A program made the position numbers and the translations under genes. Positions 1 to 8,255 of a stretch of 59,744 nt of DNA are shown piece after piece (position 1 is the first letter of the stretch; every line of letters starts with the position of its first letter). A model generated the notes under the pieces. The model worked only from the letters and a program-made list of their open reading frames with translations. It was not told where the DNA came from and did not search any database. The stretch comes from Alphaproteobacteria bacterium UBA998 (GTDB lineage: Bacteria; Pseudomonadota; Alphaproteobacteria; Rickettsiales; UBA998), in NCBI GenBank assembly GCA_002291925.1, contig DBAY01000008.1, forward strand, positions 1 through 59,744. The letters run 5' to 3'.

Positions 1-143
1 GCTCCCCCCTTGAGGGGGAGCCAGCGCGCGCAAACGGTAGTGCCGCGCAAGCGGTGGGGGGAGCTCCCCCCCACGCTTCGAGCATCGGCTCCGCCTCGCT
101 CTCATCCGCTCCCCCTCAAGGGGGGGGCAAAGGGAAAGATCGC
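1..143. repeat. Palindromic repeat copy A, inside rnr reading frame
   Basis: Each end is itself a hairpin (CTCCCCC/GGGGGAG at 2-20; CTCCCCCT/AGGGGGGG at about 110-127) and the two ends are complementary, enclosing a GC-rich centre. It is translated in frame as Gly/Pro/Ser/Ala-rich sequence directly before the conserved block starting RADLRHIPLITIDGED. Its left end may lie outside the window. Same architecture as copies B and C, but a different sequence. Confidence 0.7.
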
Positions 144-1715
144 CCCTCTGTATCCTCTTTTCAGCGCGCCGACCTGCGCCACATCCCGCTGATCACCATC
201 GACGGCGAGGATGCGCGGGACTTTGACGATGCCGTCTTCGCCGAACCCGATACGGACCTGAAGAATCCCGGCGGATGGCACCTGCTGGTCGCCATCGCGG
301 ACGTGGCGCATTATGTGCGCTCCGGCTCGGCGCTGGACCGCGATGCGTTTGAGCGCGGCAACTCGGTCTATTTCCCGGATTTCGTTGTGCCGATGCTGCC
401 GGAGGCGCTTTCCAACGGCCTTTGCTCGCTGAAGCCGGATGAAGACCGCTACTGCCTGGCGGTCCATCTGTGGATCAATGCGGAGGGGGATACTATTCGC
501 CACGAGTTCGTGCGCGGCCTCATGCGCAGCCACGGGCGCTGGACCTATACGAAGGTGCAGGAGACGTGGAATGCGATGCAGGCGAAGAAGGGCAAAAAGC
601 CCTCTCCCACAGGGAGAGGGTTGGGTGAGGGAGGGACGGTGCTTAACGCCGAGGCTTCGCTTGTGGACACAGCCCTCACCCCCCGCCCTCTCCCGAGGGG
701 AGAGGGAGCGATTATCGCCAACCTCTTTGGGGCTTATGCTGCACTGCAAAAACACATTGAGAAACGCGCGCCGCTGGATCTGAACCTGCCCGAGCACAAG
801 GTGAAGTTCGATGAGCAAGGCCGCGTGGTGGAGATTTACAAAGTCCAGCGGCTGGACGCGCACCGGCTCATCGAGGCGTACATGATCGCGGCGAACGTGG
901 CGGCGGCGGATACGCTCTCCAAACACCGGATGGGTGCCATCTTCCGGGTGCATGAAGCGCCCGACCTCGCCAAGCTGACCACGCTGAAGGAGATGCTGAA
1001 AGGCAGCCATTACAGCTTCTCCACCAGCGGGCGCATCGAGGCGGCGATGTTCAATAACCTGCTGCGGCAGGCCGAGCAGCGCGAGGAAGCGACCACCATC
1101 CACACCACCGTGCTGCGCTCGCAGATGCAGGCTTACTACGCGCCGCAGAATGTAGGGCATTTCGGGCTGTCGCTGGAATCCTACTGCCACTTCACCTCGC
1201 CGATCCGGCGCTATTCCGACCTCATCGTGCACCGCGCGCTCATTTCCATCTACCAATGGGGCGAGGACGGCATGACGCCCGACATGCTGGAGAAACTGGA
1301 AGACATCGGCGAGCATATCTCCACCACCGAGCGCCGCGCCATGCAGGCCGAGCGCGAGGCGATGGAGCGCTACACCGTTTCCTACCTTGCCGCGCATACC
1401 GGGGCGGAGTTCGGGGCGCATATCAGCGGCATCAACCAGTATGGGCTGTTCGTGGAGCTTTCCGAGAACGGCGCACAGGGTTTCGTGCCGCGTGGGGCGC
1501 TGAAGGATGATTTCTACACCTTTGACCCCAAGCGCGTGCGCCTCACCGGGCGGCGCTTCAAGCGGGAATACCGTCTGGGCCAGCCGCTGCGCGTGATTCT
1601 CGATATGGCGGATATCCTCACCGGCTCGTTGCGCTTCGTCATCGTGGAGAACGACCACCGCCGCGCGGCGCCGATGACGTCCGCCCACCGCAAGAAGCAC
1701 CGGGGCAAGCGGTAA
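1..1715 (+). CDS. rnr: Ribonuclease R, 3' part (5' end outside window)
   Basis: Processive 3'-5' exoribonuclease of the RNB family, acting in mRNA and rRNA turnover. The frame is open to the left edge, so the N-terminal cold-shock domains lie outside the window. Visible are the RNB catalytic motif DGEDARDFDDAV (about nt 202-237), the RNB block HFTSPIRRYSDL (about nt 1191-1226) and a C-terminal S1 domain (GAHISGINQYGLFVEL), followed by a basic tail. GTG at 54 is only an internal codon. Two GC-rich palindromic segments (about 1-143 and 598-714) are read through in frame and encode Pro/Gly/Ser-rich peptide absent from normal RNase R; the second lies in a variable part of the RNB domain. No stop or frameshift is seen, so the gene looks functional. 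Confidence 0.93.
   Translation, partial: SPLEGEPARANGSAAQAVGGAPPHASSIGSASLSSAPPQGGGKGKDRPSVSSFQRADLRHIPLITIDGEDARDFDDAVFAEPDTDLKNPGGWHLLVAIADVAHYVRSGSALDRDAFERGNSVYFPDFVVPMLPEALSNGLCSLKPDEDRYCLAVHLWINAEGDTIRHEFVRGLMRSHGRWTYTKVQETWNAMQAKKGKKPSPTGRGLGEGGTVLNAEASLVDTALTPRPLPRGEGAIIANLFGAYAALQKHIEKRAPLDLNLPEHKVKFDEQGRVVEIYKVQRLDAHRLIEAYMIAANVAAADTLSKHRMGAIFRVHEAPDLAKLTTLKEMLKGSHYSFSTSGRIEAAMFNNLLRQAEQREEATTIHTTVLRSQMQAYYAPQNVGHFGLSLESYCHFTSPIRRYSDLIVHRALISIYQWGEDGMTPDMLEKLEDIGEHISTTERRAMQAEREAMERYTVSYLAAHTGAEFGAHISGINQYGLFVELSENGAQGFVPRGALKDDFYTFDPKRVRLTGRRFKREYRLGQPLRVILDMADILTGSLRFVIVENDHRRAAPMTSAHRKKHRGKR
598..714. repeat. Palindromic repeat copy B, inside rnr reading frame
   Basis: CCCTCTCCC-aca-GGGAGAGGG at the left and CCCTCTCCC-gag-GGGAGAGGG at the right are each palindromic. 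Inside them GGGTGAGGG at the left pairs with CCCTCACCC at the right, so the whole segment folds as a long nested stem. It encodes roughly 38 in-frame residues (PSPTGRGLGEGG near its start) in a part of the RNB domain that is usually a short variable loop. Clear insertion of a mobile or once-mobile repeat into coding sequence without loss of frame. Confidence 0.85.
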
Positions 1716-1718
1716 ATT

Positions 1719-1815
1719 GTCATTCCGAACGCAGGTGAGGAATCTTTCTACAGGGAACACAGCGATTGTCGGCGTGACAAGATTCCTCCTCGCTTCGCTC
1801 GTTCGGAATGACGGG
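1719..1815. repeat. Intergenic inverted-repeat element, second family
   Basis: Starts four bases after the rnr stop. The left arm (GTCATTCCGAACG then GAGGAATCTT) is repeated in inverted orientation at the right (AAGATTCCTC then CGTTCGGAATGAC), about 97 bp in all. Sequence unrelated to copies A-C. It may act as a transcription barrier or mRNA 3' stabiliser for rnr. Elements of this look are common as dispersed intergenic repeats; copy number cannot be judged here. Confidence 0.75.
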
Positions 1816-1893
1816 GTTATGCAGAGAATGACGAGCGCCCCTTGAAGCGTCGCCTCGTTTTCCTTATAGTCCCGCCCGACACAGGAGTTTCCC

Positions 1894-2190
1894 ATGCGCG
1901 TCACCATCTACCAGCCCTCCAAAACCGCTATGCAGTCTGGCACCCGGCGGACCAAGCAATGGCGCATGGCGTTTGAATCGGACGGCGCACCGTTCATCGA
2001 GCCGCTGATGGGCTGGGTCGGCAGCAAGGACACTACGCCGCAGGTTGATCTCTATTTCGACAGCGAGGAAGAGGCCTGTGAATACGCCCGCCGCAAGGGC
2101 TATGACTTCACCGTGAAGCGCAAGAAAGCTCATGTGATTCCGCCCAAATCCTACGCGGATAATTTCAAGACCAACAAGGTAAGAACCTGA
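1894..2190 (+). CDS. Complex I accessory subunit, NDUFS4 type (ETC complex I subunit)
   Basis: 98 residues matching the alphaproteobacterial/mitochondrial NDUFS4 family: tyrosine- and tryptophan-rich start (MRVTIYQPSKTAMQSG, then TKQWRMAFE), the GWVGSKDTTPQVDL strip, the FDSEEEACEYARRKGYDF helix and a basic, aromatic end. In mitochondria and alphaproteobacteria it sits on the peripheral arm of NADH:quinone oxidoreductase and stabilises the N module. It stands alone here, away from any nuo operon, as is usual. The ATG is preceded by an ACAGGAG Shine-Dalgarno. Its presence supports an alphaproteobacterial origin. Confidence 0.9.
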   Translation: MRVTIYQPSKTAMQSGTRRTKQWRMAFESDGAPFIEPLMGWVGSKDTTPQVDLYFDSEEEACEYARRKGYDFTVKRKKAHVIPPKSYADNFKTNKVRT

Positions 2191-2540
2191 TTATTATCAT
2201 ATATCAGGCCTCCCCCTTTCACCGATTCTGCTTTCTTCCGCCAAACCGGACCGCGTCAGCCGCGGCGCACCGGGGCTTCCGCGCTGGCATCTCTATTGGT
2301 GTGATCACCGCCCTTCCCGCGCGCCTGCACGTGCAAGGCCACGATTTTCTAAATACTTACGCCCATTATGACGAAACTGCGTCGATTCGATTTTTACTTA
2401 AAAACAACTAAAACAAGCAGACATTGTAAACAAACTGTCACAATTCACGCCTATACTCCTCGCATGGGGAAGATAAAGCAGATTCATAAAAAATTTAGCT
2501 TTATTTCCTATCCTTCCGCACAGGACATTCGGGGAGAAAC
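2191..2540. other. 350-bp gap before the T4SS operon
   Basis: No convincing gene. The second half is AT-rich compared with its surroundings and contains TTGTAA (2424) and TATACT (2452), which resemble promoter hexamers but are 22 bp apart, too far for a standard promoter. A GGGGAGAAAC Shine-Dalgarno precedes virB3. The transcription start of the vir operon should lie here. Confidence 0.5.
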
Positions 2541-2846
2541 ATGAGTAAAGGACGCTTAACGGCTGACCCGCTCTTTCAGGGGCTGGCACGCCCGACCATG
2601 ATTGCCGGGGTCAGCTATCTTTACTTCGTGATCAACGCCATCCTTTCGCTGATCGCCTTCATCAATACCAAGGATTTCATCATCCTGCTGATCGTGGCGC
2701 CGGCCATTCATGGCGTTGGCTACCTCATCTGCCGCAAGGAGCCGCGCGCGGTGGAGCTGATGATTCTGCGCGGCAAGACGGGCTATCTCTCCAAGAACAA
2801 CATCGCCGGCTTCCATTTCCACGCCAATTCCTATGACGTCTTCTGA
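2541..2846 (+). CDS. virB3: Type IV secretion protein VirB3
   Basis: 101-residue inner-membrane component of the T4SS, which associates with the VirB4 ATPase. The family start DPLFQGLARPTMIAGV is present, followed by two close hydrophobic segments (about residues 22-60) and a charged C-terminus. Length is normal for VirB3. First gene of a tightly packed operon; virB4 starts 3 nt after its stop. The start is set by GGGGAG eight bases upstream. Confidence 0.95.
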   Translation: MSKGRLTADPLFQGLARPTMIAGVSYLYFVINAILSLIAFINTKDFIILLIVAPAIHGVGYLICRKEPRAVELMILRGKTGYLSKNNIAGFHFHANSYDVF

Positions 2847-2849
2847 TCC

Positions 2850-5252
2850 ATGCTGAACCTGAAGCTCAAACGGCGCGAGGTCTCCAAGGCCAAATACTCC
2901 CGGCAGGAATTGTCCACCACCGAGTTCATCCCCTACGCCCATCACTGGGACAAGGAGACGATTTACACTAAGAAGGGCGAGATGATGCAGATCATCAAGC
3001 TCGAGGGATTCTCGTTCGAGACGGCGGATGATGACGACATCGACATGAAGAAGATGGTGCGCAACTCCCTGCTGAAAAGCATGGGGGAAGGCAATTACGC
3101 CGTCTGGTTTCATGTCATCCGCCGTCGCCAGTCGGCCTATCCCGGTGGCAAGCAACCCAAGAACTACGCCGCCTTCATCGATGAGAAATGGCGCGAGAAG
3201 CACCATTCCAAGGAATCTTACGTCAACGAACTTTTCATGACGATCATCCGGCGCGAGGACAAGGAAGGCCTCGGCATGATTGAGCATCTTTACCGCAAGT
3301 TCGAGGGGGCCACCGACAAGGCGGTGTCCGAGCGGCTGCGCCGTGACCACCACAAGGAACTGGTGGAGACGGTTTACCGCGTGGTGGCGACGCTGAAGGA
3401 TTACGGCGCGCGGGTGCTGACCGTGAAGGATACGGAGAACGGCCCGATCTCCGAACCGCTCGAATTCCTGGGGAGGCTGGTCAATTGCGGGGAATACCAG
3501 CCGATGGTGGTCCCAAACATGATGCTGGACAGGTATCTCTCCACCCACCGACTCTATTTCGGCTCGCGCGCCATTGAATCGCGCGGGGCGAACGGGTCGC
3601 GTTTTGCCGGGATCGTGAGCATCCGCGAATATGCACCTGCCACCGCGGCGGGAATGCTGGACTCCTTCCTGCGGCTGCCTCATGAATTCATCATCAGCCA
3701 ATCCTTTACCTTCCATAACCGCCAGTCCAACCTGAACCAGATGCAAACCCGCCAGCGCCGCATGATGGCGGCGGAGGACAAGGCCATCTCGCAGGTGGCG
3801 GAAATTTCAGAAGCGCTTGACATGGCCATGTCCGGCCACGTGGCGTTCGGCACGCACCACCTGACCGTGATGTGCCTGGAGGACAGCCCCAAAAGCCTGG
3901 AGAACGCCATGTCCGCCGCCATTGCGGAGCTGGTGAATCTCGGCATTAACCCGGTGCGCGAGAAGATGATCATGGAGCAGTGCTACTGGGCGCAACTCCC
4001 GGCCAATTTCGACATGATTGGCCGCAAGGCAGACATCAACACGCTCAACCTCGCGGGCTTTGCTTCGCTGCACAATTACCCGGTCGGGCGCATCTCTGGC
4101 AACCACTGGGGCGACGCGGTGACCGTGTTCGACACCGAGTCCGGCACGCCCTATTTCTTCAATTTCCACCTGCACGATGTGGGCCACACCACCATTATCG
4201 GCCCCACCGGCGCGGGTAAAACGGTGCTGATGAACTTCCTCACCGCGCAGGCGCAGAAATTCAAGTGCCGCACATTCATCTTCGACAAGGACCGCGGGTG
4301 CGAAATCTTCGTGCGGGCGCTGGCGGGTAAATACACCATCGTCGATCCCGGCAAGCGCTGCATGTTCAACCCGCTGCAGCTGCCTGACACGATGGAGAAC
4401 CGCAACTTCCTCGTGGAATGGATCAAGGCCCTCATCTCCGTGCATGACGAGCCCGTCACCGCCGAGGATACGGCACGCATCCAGGAAGCCATCGCAGGCA
4501 ATTACAAGCTGGACAAAAAGGACCGCGTGCTGCGCAACATTGCACCCTTCCTCGGGCTGGAAGGCCCCGGCACCATCGCGGGCCGTCTGAAGCAGTGGCA
4601 TGGCGACGGGCAGTATGCCGGTCTGTTCGACAATGATGTCGACATCATCAATTTCAGCAACGACACCGTCTTCGGCTTCGAGATGGGCGAGGTGCTGTCC
4701 GACAAGAACAGCCTGATTCCCGCGCTGATGTACCTGTTCCACCGGGTGCATCTGTCGCTCGACGGCACGCCCACCATCATCATCCTCGACGAGGCCTGGG
4801 CGCTCATCGACAACAAGCATTTCCGCGCGAAAATCAAGGACTGGCTGAAGACGCTCCGTAAGCTCAACGGCATGGTCGTGTTCGCCACGCAGTCGGTGGA
4901 GGACGCCACCAACTCGGACATCTCCGACACGCTCATCCAGCAGACCTCGACGCAGATTTTCCTTCCCAACCCGAAGGCCACGGACATGTACCGCAAGGCC
5001 TTCATGATCAGCGAACGCGAGTTCAACCTGCTGAAGACCACCGACCCCGGCAGCCGCTTCTTCCTCTGCAAGCAGGGCAAGGACGTGGTGCAGGCGCGCA
5101 TTGACCTCTCCGGCATGGAGGAGGTTATCAACGTGCTCTCGGGCCGCGCGGAGACGGTAGGCATCCTTGATGAAATCCGCAAGGAAGTGGGCGACGACCC
5201 AGATATCTGGATGCCCATCTTCCAGGAACGGCTGAAAAGGCGGAACCGCTGA
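2850..5252 (+). CDS. virB4: Type IV secretion ATPase VirB4
   Basis: 800-residue AAA-type ATPase that powers assembly and substrate transfer at the base of the T4SS. The N-terminal CagE/TrbE/VirB domain covers about residues 1-400. Walker A GPTGAGKT is at 451-458 and Walker B ILDEAWAL includes D647 and E648, followed by the FATQSVEDA motif typical of VirB4. Length is normal and no key residue is missing. Its stop overlaps the next start (TGATG). The adjacent virB6 copies and the separate short VirB3 identify a vir/rvh-type rather than a trb system. Confidence 0.97.
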   Translation: MLNLKLKRREVSKAKYSRQELSTTEFIPYAHHWDKETIYTKKGEMMQIIKLEGFSFETADDDDIDMKKMVRNSLLKSMGEGNYAVWFHVIRRRQSAYPGGKQPKNYAAFIDEKWREKHHSKESYVNELFMTIIRREDKEGLGMIEHLYRKFEGATDKAVSERLRRDHHKELVETVYRVVATLKDYGARVLTVKDTENGPISEPLEFLGRLVNCGEYQPMVVPNMMLDRYLSTHRLYFGSRAIESRGANGSRFAGIVSIREYAPATAAGMLDSFLRLPHEFIISQSFTFHNRQSNLNQMQTRQRRMMAAEDKAISQVAEISEALDMAMSGHVAFGTHHLTVMCLEDSPKSLENAMSAAIAELVNLGINPVREKMIMEQCYWAQLPANFDMIGRKADINTLNLAGFASLHNYPVGRISGNHWGDAVTVFDTESGTPYFFNFHLHDVGHTTIIGPTGAGKTVLMNFLTAQAQKFKCRTFIFDKDRGCEIFVRALAGKYTIVDPGKRCMFNPLQLPDTMENRNFLVEWIKALISVHDEPVTAEDTARIQEAIAGNYKLDKKDRVLRNIAPFLGLEGPGTIAGRLKQWHGDGQYAGLFDNDVDIINFSNDTVFGFEMGEVLSDKNSLIPALMYLFHRVHLSLDGTPTIIILDEAWALIDNKHFRAKIKDWLKTLRKLNGMVVFATQSVEDATNSDISDTLIQQTSTQIFLPNPKATDMYRKAFMISEREFNLLKTTDPGSRFFLCKQGKDVVQARIDLSGMEEVINVLSGRAETVGILDEIRKEVGDDPDIWMPIFQERLKRRNR

Positions 5253-6799
5253 TGCCGCTTCGCCCCGCACATATAACGCTTGCCCTTAGCCTTTCCTACC
5301 GCTGGGTAATGGCATGTCTAGCAGTGGCTATGCTTTCCCTTCTACCCTGCCCGGCGCTGGCTACCAGTCAGCCACTCGCGAATACCACCATTCAGACCTG
5401 CCCGGAACCTACTGACCCCGCTACCGGTGCCCCCCATGTTGACCCAACAACAGGTGAGAAGCTGCCCGCTTTGGCCGCACGTTATGTTCCTTGCCTGCGT
5501 AATATCATCGTCAACGCCGCCTACCAGTTCTTTGATGCGGTTTATCCGATGATGGAATCGGTCATCTATGCAGCATTGGTGCTCGCAGTGGCTTTTTATG
5601 GGGCCATGCTGCTTACCCAGATGGTACCTACGCCGAAAGCCTCCACTGAAACGATGATACTTATCCTTAAGGTGGCCTCAGTCGTTGCATTTACCGGGAA
5701 CCTTTACTGGATCTACGATTCGTCCATTGCAATTCTGAACGGCCTTATTGAAACAGTGACGAACTTCTCCTTCAACGGCGTGGGCGGCAACAGCCTGCGC
5801 TGCCAGCTCTCGCTTACTGTCTGGGAGCGCATCGATTGTGTGCTGGACAGGGTAGTGGGTATCAATGAGCAGGCTGGGCGCGAAATCTCCAACGGCATCA
5901 TTGGTTTTCTCTGGGACAATGCCTTCTCCGGCGCCATGGGCATTTTCGTCTTTCTCGCCGGCCTTTACATGATTGCCAATCTGGTGATGGGCCTCTTCCG
6001 TGCGATTGCGCAATACATCATGTCGCTCATCATCCTGGCGCTGCTGGTGATGATATCGCTGCTTTTCATTCCGCTGATCCTGTTCAAAAACACGGCGATG
6101 TCCTACTTCACCCGGTGGCTCAAGCAGCTGATTTCCATTATCCTGCAGCCGGTAATTGTCTTTGCGTTCATGAGCGTGCTGCTCACGGCAGTGGATGTGA
6201 CGCTGTTCAGCGGCCCAAACTCGTTTTACCGCACCGTGGCGGGAGACCGTTCAGCGGATAAGAATTTCAGCCTGAGCCGCTACATGGAAGAAAATAATCT
6301 CTACGTGCGCCGCCAAGCCGGTACACATACGCAAAGCAACCAGCCGCCTGCGCAAGCTCCTACTGCCTACGGCAGCGTACGAAACGCATCCAACACACCC
6401 ACCCTACCCACTTCCGGCCCGGCTTCCCGGCCAGCTGCAAATAACAGCCTGACGGAATTCCTTGTAGGTGTCGAGTACAAGACAATCGACTGGAACCGCC
6501 TGCAAAGCATCCGCTCTGGCGGGCCCGCCTTGGGGTCTGGCCCACCCGAGCAGGCCATGCGCCAAGCCGTTGGCAACTCCCTGCTGATGTCGATTGTCAC
6601 GGTTTTCCTGTTGTTGCAGATCATGACGCATGTTCCGCGCCTTGCACAGGATCTGACAGGGGGCGTGAAAGAAACAATTGACACGGGTGGCCTGGCAGGA
6701 AATGCATTGTCGATGGGACGAGGTGTCAGCAGTACAGCGGGCAATATTACGCAACGCCTGGGTGATTTGGTGACTCGGCGTGCAGGGGGGGCCACATGA
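5252..6799 (+). CDS. virB6: VirB6 family T4SS channel protein, copy 1
   Basis: 515-residue polytopic inner-membrane protein. A cleavable signal-like segment (about residues 17-38, ending CPALA) precedes a periplasmic stretch with paired cysteines, then five to six membrane helices (about 100-310) with the TrbL/VirB6 core around YFTRWLKQLISIILQP. A Pro/Asn/Ala-rich soluble loop (about 345-400) comes before a last hydrophobic segment near 445. VirB6 forms part of the inner-membrane channel. It is longer than the roughly 300-residue Agrobacterium VirB6, like the enlarged VirB6 proteins of Rickettsiales. ATGA overlap with copy 2. Confidence 0.88.
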   Translation: MPLRPAHITLALSLSYRWVMACLAVAMLSLLPCPALATSQPLANTTIQTCPEPTDPATGAPHVDPTTGEKLPALAARYVPCLRNIIVNAAYQFFDAVYPMMESVIYAALVLAVAFYGAMLLTQMVPTPKASTETMILILKVASVVAFTGNLYWIYDSSIAILNGLIETVTNFSFNGVGGNSLRCQLSLTVWERIDCVLDRVVGINEQAGREISNGIIGFLWDNAFSGAMGIFVFLAGLYMIANLVMGLFRAIAQYIMSLIILALLVMISLLFIPLILFKNTAMSYFTRWLKQLISIILQPVIVFAFMSVLLTAVDVTLFSGPNSFYRTVAGDRSADKNFSLSRYMEENNLYVRRQAGTHTQSNQPPAQAPTAYGSVRNASNTPTLPTSGPASRPAANNSLTEFLVGVEYKTIDWNRLQSIRSGGPALGSGPPEQAMRQAVGNSLLMSIVTVFLLLQIMTHVPRLAQDLTGGVKETIDTGGLAGNALSMGRGVSSTAGNITQRLGDLVTRRAGGAT

Positions 6800-8238
6800 T
6801 GCGTAAGCTGGCTACCGCCCTCGGACTGATGGTTCTCGCCCTGTCGCTCATGCTGCAGCCTGTCGCCGCCTATGCCCAAACCGCAAAGCAGGATGACACC
6901 ACCACTAACATATCCTATAAGAATGGCGCGGGCAGCGAGGCGCGCTGCCCGCAGTTCAAATCCGTCATCATGACGGTCGTCTACTGCGTTCAGATTGCCG
7001 TGGTGACTGGCACCCAGCTGTTTCTTTCGCCCATCAGCGATCTGATGTTTCCCATCAACCTTGCGGTAATAACGCTGGCGGTTTCTTTCTTTGGTTACCG
7101 CCTTTCGACTGGGGACAGCGAGCCCAAGCGGCGCACCTTTGGCCTACTTCTTAAAATTGGCGTAGTCCTCCTGTTCGGCTATGATTTCGGCGGCTGGATG
7201 CTGCCGACCTTCGGGGCCAGCGTCTCCTTGCAGGATGCCATCGTCACCTCCCTGTGGAACTCACCAAACTGCCCAATTTCCGGCTTCACCTCGGGCGCCC
7301 CGTCTTACAGCTACATCTCCAGCGGCGGGCAGAATGTCTGGGCGACCCTGGATTGCATCATCGGCAAGCTTTTCGGGTTTGGCGGCTCCTTCGCCATGGC
7401 AGCCAGCATCTTCGGCATGCTGGGATCCCTGCTCGGCTCCGGCACCATCGGCATCATGGTGTTTTTCTTTGCGCTGACGACCCTCATCAGCATTTTCTTC
7501 TTCGCGTTACGCGTCGTCTATATCTTCCTTGTATCCTTCATTCTGACGGGTTTTCTCATCACCATTTCGCCGATGGTGATGCCGACGATACTGTTTCGTT
7601 CAACGCAACATATGTTTGACGCCTGGCTTAAAAACCTGATGGCTTCCATGCTTATTCCGGGAGCCCTTTTTGCTTATCTTTGCTTGATCATGCCACTCCT
7701 TGATTATGCTGTCACAGGCAATAATCCAGAGAGTTTACAAAAGGTTGTCAGCGAAAAGGATATCATGAACGCCTACCGCAATGAACAGCAAAGAGTATCT
7801 ATGGCAACATCGGAAACGGATTACTCATGGTTCCGCGCCACCGGTATTGACATCCAGCAATGGGTGGAAAGAGGGCCGTTCCGTAACGTCCTCGTACCTT
7901 CCCGCTCAGCCGCGACGGATGCAGGCCAGTTTACTCGGATGACCAGCATGGATTTTGGTGCCAACCATTTGCAGAAATTGTGGGAAATCGGCTATTCGCT
8001 GATGCGGGTGTTTCTGATCGGCATTCTAGTGACTATGATGGCCAATATGATTCCGCAACTTGTGCTGGGATGGATAGGCGGCGGCTGGGCTGCCGGCGAC
8101 GCTTCGGGCAGCCAGCTGCCGGGCGAGGCGCAACTGAGTGGTGCCATGAATTCACTGCAAGGGCGTTTGACGCAGAGCGCGCGAAGTGGCCGTGGCGGCC
8201 CCGTCGGAGGCTTGATGACACTGGTAGGCCGTAGATGA
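6796..8238 (+). CDS. virB6: VirB6 family T4SS channel protein, copy 2
   Basis: 480 residues with a signal peptide (cleavage near AAYAQT, residue 28), a cysteine-containing periplasmic part (EARCPQFK), and a membrane core whose TrbL/VirB6 signature is FDAWLKNLMASMLIPGALFA. Two Gly/Ser-rich cysteine-bearing loops lie near residues 150-190. The C-terminus after the last helix is Gly/Arg-rich and short. Diverged from copies 1 and 3 but with the same plan, so the three probably form a heteromeric inner-membrane ring rather than simple redundancy (inference). Confidence 0.88.
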   Translation: MMRKLATALGLMVLALSLMLQPVAAYAQTAKQDDTTTNISYKNGAGSEARCPQFKSVIMTVVYCVQIAVVTGTQLFLSPISDLMFPINLAVITLAVSFFGYRLSTGDSEPKRRTFGLLLKIGVVLLFGYDFGGWMLPTFGASVSLQDAIVTSLWNSPNCPISGFTSGAPSYSYISSGGQNVWATLDCIIGKLFGFGGSFAMAASIFGMLGSLLGSGTIGIMVFFFALTTLISIFFFALRVVYIFLVSFILTGFLITISPMVMPTILFRSTQHMFDAWLKNLMASMLIPGALFAYLCLIMPLLDYAVTGNNPESLQKVVSEKDIMNAYRNEQQRVSMATSETDYSWFRATGIDIQQWVERGPFRNVLVPSRSAATDAGQFTRMTSMDFGANHLQKLWEIGYSLMRVFLIGILVTMMANMIPQLVLGWIGGGWAAGDASGSQLPGEAQLSGAMNSLQGRLTQSARSGRGGPVGGLMTLVGRR

Positions 8239-8255
8239 GAGAGGCATAGCGCATA

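Noticed and set aside
1..143. CRISPR or tandem repeat array at the left edge
   Set aside because: No regular repeat-spacer pattern; hairpin ends of one palindromic element explain it.
102..1907. Long minus-strand open frame opposite rnr
   Set aside because: Shadow frame produced by high GC; rnr on the plus strand has all conserved motifs.
2424..2457. Sigma70 promoter for the vir operon (TTGTAA ... TATACT)
   Set aside because: A 22-bp spacer is too long; no better -35 fits the TATACT.
2368..2544. 58-codon frame ending on the virB3 start
   Set aside because: No Shine-Dalgarno, AT-rich codon use unlike neighbours, no recognisable sequence; the region is better explained as leader/promoter of the vir operon.
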